From an uncultured Atopobiaceae bacterium (GTDB lineage Bacteria > Actinomycetota > Coriobacteriia > Coriobacteriales > Atopobiaceae), in NCBI GenBank assembly GCA_900770865.1, contig CAAGLU010000433.1:1-8019 (forward strand): a stretch of 8,019 nt of DNA, written 5' to 3'. Shown piece by piece: positions 5,618 through 8,019 of the stretch. The stretch's first letter is position 1, and the number at the start of each line of letters is the position of its first letter. The notes beneath the pieces were generated by a model that had not been told where the DNA came from, did not search any database, and saw only the letters and a program-made list of their open reading frames with translations. A program made the position numbers and the translations under genes.

Positions 5618-7627
5618 ATGAGCCCAAAGGTGAGAAGTGCATTCTTCTGCGGTGTCCTTGCTGCCGCGCTTGCGGCCGTGCCTCTGCCTGCCGTTGCGGA
5701 GGAGGTCAATGCCACGGGGGCGCAGCAGACTGAGATCGTGGCTTCGGACACTCTCACGAGGGCTGGGGACGCTCCCCAGGCAGCGCTAGCCGAGAATGAG
5801 GCTCAGACCGTCACGGAGAACGGTGACCACACGCAGGCCACGCAAGACGTAGTGCAAGGCGGCGCGCCCCAGGATTCAGCTGCCGACAAGGACGAGACGG
5901 TCCCTGTAGACACCGGCTCCACCTCTACAGAGAGCACCTCGGAAGTCAACTCCACCGAGGCAACCTCCGAAGATACTGACGCTCCTGCCTCGACAGGCTC
6001 TGAGTCCAGTGCGGCGGAGCAAGCATCTGAGCCTGCCCCGACGCCCGTGGCGCCTCAGCTTGAGGATTCTTCTACTACGGCTGCCGCCGCCACCTCTGGT
6101 GACACCGCTGTTGCAGCTCCTGCCTCTGACGACAGCGACTCCCTCCAGAACATCTACCGCCTCTACAACCCCTACTCGGGCGAGCACCTCTATACTGCGG
6201 ATCTTGCTGAGGCCAAGGGCCTTGTAGGCTACGGCTGGGCCTGGGAGGGCGTGGGCTGGGTGTCCTCGACCTCCTCGGGCGATGCCGTCATCAGGCTCTA
6301 TAACCCTTACAACGGCGAGCACCTCTATACTCTCTCAGAGTCCGAGGCGTCTTTTTTGGCCTCGATCGGCTGGAGGCGCGAGGGTAGGGCGTGGCTCTCG
6401 AGCGGCACGAGGGGTGTGCTGCGTGAGTTCAACCCGTATGAAACCGTTGGCACCCACAACTACACCCTGAGTACAGCCGAGGACGAGTGGCTGGGTACTC
6501 TCGGCTGGAAGCGCGAGGGCGTCGCATGGTACTCGCTCGACCACGCATCGCTTCCTGTGGAGCCCTTCTGGGCCACGGGTCCTTCGGGACGCTGGTGGGT
6601 CCAGCGTGACGGATCATTTGCTTCCGGACGCGTCATCGAGCCCAACGAGGACGGCAATCCGGGTATTCGTGCGTATGCAACCTCCTCCAATGGCCATGTG
6701 GTGAGGGGCGCCGAGGTCGTTGATGGCCGTACCGTTGTTGCCAATGCTTCGACGGGTGAGCTCCCCACGTCCGCTGGTTGGTGGGAGAGTTCTGCTCCCA
6801 CGGGTTCTGCTCACCGATACATGATAGAGATGGGCTCAGATGGCCTGCCCTACGCAAAGACAGGCAGGTTCGTTGACGGTGGCTCCGCCTATTACGGCGT
6901 TCCCGGTGCGGGCTACATTGCGATTGGCCGCGCGCGCGTTGGCAACATCTTCGTGCTCACCGATGGCAACGGAAGGCTCAACGAGTCCACCGGGTTCATC
7001 TGGTTCCAAGCTGCCGACGATTCTTCTGCCTGCCTCTACCGCATGGGTGCCTATGGTCCCAATGGCCTTGTCGGTGCGCGTGCCGATGGCTTCTTTGGCG
7101 AGGATGGCACTACGTTCTATGCCAACCCCTCCAGCGGGCGTCTCAACCGCAGTGGCGTCTTCTACGCCAATGGTGCATGGTGGCGCGCTGTTGACTGGGG
7201 CGGTTGCTTCTCGTGTGGAAGCTGGCAGGACATGGCGGCAAAGGCTCAGAACTACCGCAGCTCGACCAACTACCTCATCCTCGTGGATTGTCGGAGCAAC
7301 AGGACGGCCGTCTATCAGTGGGATAACGGTTGGTATGCGGTGAAGGAGTGGGCATGCACGACGGGTGCCAACAACTGCACCGTCAAGGGAGAGTTCGCCA
7401 CCAACCTCAAGGGTTACTCCTTTGGCCGCGGCTTCACCTGCTATTACTTCACCCAGTTCTACGGTGACTATCTGTTCCACTCTGTGCTTTACTACCAGAA
7501 CAGTAATCGCGTCATGGATGGCAGGCTTGGTATCAACGCCTCCCACGGCTGCGTACGCCTTGCCATCGAGAATGCAAAGTGGATCTACGACACCATTCCG
7601 CGTGGGACCAAGGTTGTCACGTACTAG
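5618..7627 (+). CDS. Secreted L,D-transpeptidase (YkuD) with DUF5648-type repeats
   Basis: A 669-residue exported cell-wall enzyme. The ATG at 5618 is preferred over the in-frame TTG at 5600 because GAGGGAGAG (5602-5610) is well placed for it. A Sec signal peptide occupies residues 1-27, with likely cleavage after AVA. A Ser/Thr/Glu/Ala-rich linker runs from about 28 to 178. Three DUF5648-type units begin at 179, 224 and 267. An aromatic/Gly-rich middle (about 311-550) has three loosely repeated Gly-Arg/Glu-Leu motifs at 376, 449 and 503, suggestive of degenerate wall-binding repeats. The C-terminal YkuD domain (about 551-669) carries His621 (LFHSVLY) and SHGCVRL with His643, Cys645 and Arg647, the expected active site. 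The family makes 3-3 peptidoglycan crosslinks or links proteins to peptidoglycan. Which reaction occurs here is not shown. The gene is flanked by hairpins on both sides and is probably monocistronic. Confidence 0.92.
   Translation: MSPKVRSAFFCGVLAAALAAVPLPAVAEEVNATGAQQTEIVASDTLTRAGDAPQAALAENEAQTVTENGDHTQATQDVVQGGAPQDSAADKDETVPVDTGSTSTESTSEVNSTEATSEDTDAPASTGSESSAAEQASEPAPTPVAPQLEDSSTTAAAATSGDTAVAAPASDDSDSLQNIYRLYNPYSGEHLYTADLAEAKGLVGYGWAWEGVGWVSSTSSGDAVIRLYNPYNGEHLYTLSESEASFLASIGWRREGRAWLSSGTRGVLREFNPYETVGTHNYTLSTAEDEWLGTLGWKREGVAWYSLDHASLPVEPFWATGPSGRWWVQRDGSFASGRVIEPNEDGNPGIRAYATSSNGHVVRGAEVVDGRTVVANASTGELPTSAGWWESSAPTGSAHRYMIEMGSDGLPYAKTGRFVDGGSAYYGVPGAGYIAIGRARVGNIFVLTDGNGRLNESTGFIWFQAADDSSACLYRMGAYGPNGLVGARADGFFGEDGTTFYANPSSGRLNRSGVFYANGAWWRAVDWGGCFSCGSWQDMAAKAQNYRSSTNYLILVDCRSNRTAVYQWDNGWYAVKEWACTTGANNCTVKGEFATNLKGYSFGRGFTCYYFTQFYGDYLFHSVLYYQNSNRVMDGRLGINASHGCVRLAIENAKWIYDTIPRGTKVVTY
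6152..6535 (+). repeat. Three-unit DUF5648-type repeat domain in the L,D-transpeptidase
   Basis: The units start at residues 179 (YRLYNPYSGEHLYT), 224 (IRLYNPYNGEHLYT) and 267 (LREFNPYETVGTHNYT), each followed by a GxGW/GWxxEG element. As in the protease, the third unit is the divergent one, with a longer loop ending GTH. Bases 6158-6183 are identical to protease bases 2322-2347. The domain lies between the linker and the middle region rather than at the C-terminus. Confidence 0.8.
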
Positions 7628-7655
7628 ATCATTGAGAGCATCCTGTATCTAAGAA

Positions 7656-7690
7656 GCGGCCTCGTCTTTATCGGCGAGGCCGCCTTATTC
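7656..7690 (+). terminator. Intrinsic terminator after the L,D-transpeptidase gene
   Basis: GCGGCCTCG (7656-7664) pairs perfectly with CGAGGCCGC (7675-7683), and the stem can extend inward by a T-G wobble and a C-G pair to leave a six-base loop. CTTATTC follows, giving a moderate T-rich tail. It is 28 bases past the stop codon and is the clearest terminator in the window. Confidence 0.75.
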
Positions 7691-7761
7691 AATCAACAAG
7701 TTTGTATTGCTTGAAGAAAATAGCAGCTCAGAACCTTTTTCTATGCATTCGTGCCAAATCT

Positions 7762-7783
7762 GGCGCAGGGGGCGCCTTTCTTC
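7762..7783 (+). terminator. Small hairpin with T-rich tail upstream of the Tat-signal gene
   Basis: GGCGC (7762-7766) pairs with GCGCC (7772-7776) around AGGGG and is directly followed by TTTCTTC. The stem is short (5 bp), but the arrangement is that of an intrinsic terminator or attenuator, about 50 bases before the next start codon. The preceding 7684-7760 is AT-richer and may hold a promoter, but I found no well-spaced -35/-10 pair. Confidence 0.3.
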
Positions 7784-7832
7784 GTAGACTACGTGTGGAC
7801 TGGTGAGTATTGACTGATTTTGGGAGGCTCCA

Positions 7833-8019
7833 GTGCCCCACGTATCCAGACGAACGTTTCTCGGGATTGCCGGTTCTGTCCCGTTGCTTCTGCTTCCCCG
7901 TGTTGCCCGTGCAGAGCAGTCCTCCTCGGCGTCATCTGATGCCACCTCTGACCTGCAGTATCGCATGCAGAACGATCTTGCCGAGAGCTTCCGCTATACG
8001 GCGGGGGTACCAAGCGAGA
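7833..8019 (+). CDS. Exported protein with a twin-arginine signal peptide (partial, 5' end only)
   Basis: The first 62 codons of a gene that runs off the window. The GTG at 7833 is set by GGGAGG (7822-7827), five bases upstream. The N-terminus has a textbook Tat motif, SRRTFLGIAG (residues 5-14), then a short hydrophobic core and a likely cleavage after ARA at residue 27. This points to export of a folded, possibly cofactor-bearing or tightly folded protein across the membrane. A Ser/Ala/Asp linker follows, then LQYRMQNDLAESFRYTAG, which probably starts the mature domain. I do not recognise the family from this fragment. The preceding gene uses a Sec-type leader, so the two neighbours would leave by different routes. 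It could be another envelope enzyme, judging only by its location. Confidence 0.8.
   Translation, partial: MPHVSRRTFLGIAGSVPLLLLPRVARAEQSSSASSDATSDLQYRMQNDLAESFRYTAGVPSE

Noticed and set aside
5513..7674. Similar loop sequences (GTTATC and TTTATC followed by GG) in the terminators after pnp and after the transpeptidase
   Set aside because: The match is only a few bases in unrelated stems and is probably a chance resemblance of terminator loops.
7785..7815. TAGACT (7785-7790) and TTGACT (7810-7815) as promoter boxes for the Tat-signal gene
   Set aside because: They are in the wrong order, and TTGACT is too close to the ribosome binding site. TAGACT has no -35 at suitable spacing.
1..8019. 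CRISPR array, tRNA, insertion sequence, toxin-antitoxin or defence locus
   Set aside because: I looked on both strands and found no regularly spaced repeats, cloverleaf, transposase, small gene pair or terminal inverted repeats. The only repeats are protein-coding domain units.

Overview
The window looks like chromosomal DNA from a high-GC Gram-positive bacterium. The class Coriobacteriia (Olsenella/Atopobium/Collinsella-like) is my best guess. The reasons are the strong G/C bias at third codon positions, the rpsO-pnp core, and large secreted proteins that carry Ig-like and DUF5648-type 'YRLYN...GEHLYT' modules. The taxon is inferred from style and not from a marker gene match. All genes I accept lie on the + strand.

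Layout: (1) the 3' end of an unrecognised gene (1-210); (2) a 107-nt gap with a candidate promoter and an inverted repeat; (3) a 755-residue exported subtilisin-family (S8) serine protease starting at a TTG codon, with prodomain, catalytic domain, Ig-like domain and a C-terminal three-unit DUF5648-type domain (318-2585); (4) a 159-nt gap with a hairpin, an extended -10 promoter candidate and a structured leader; (5) rpsO, ribosomal protein S15 (2745-3023); (6) a 170-nt spacer with five predicted stem-loops; (7) pnp, polynucleotide phosphorylase with KH and S1 domains and a basic, disordered C-terminal tail (3194-5473); (8) a terminator hairpin; (9) a 669-residue secreted L,D-transpeptidase with the same three-unit DUF5648-type domain, an unassigned aromatic/Gly-rich middle and a C-terminal YkuD domain (5618-7627); (10) a strong terminator and a relatively AT-rich gap; (11) the start of a gene with a twin-arginine signal peptide, cut by the window edge (7833 onward).

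Functionally there are two layers. rpsO-pnp is a conserved housekeeping pair for translation and RNA turnover. It is flanked on both sides by cell-envelope genes, the protease and the transpeptidase, which share the same putative surface or wall-binding domain. That sharing is visible at nucleotide level (26 identical bases between the two genes), and both copies have the same order of repeat units. The best reading is that both enzymes are delivered to the same cell-surface site by a common attachment module. I see no phage, insertion sequence, CRISPR array, tRNA or defence system, and nothing that I would call a wholly new biological system.
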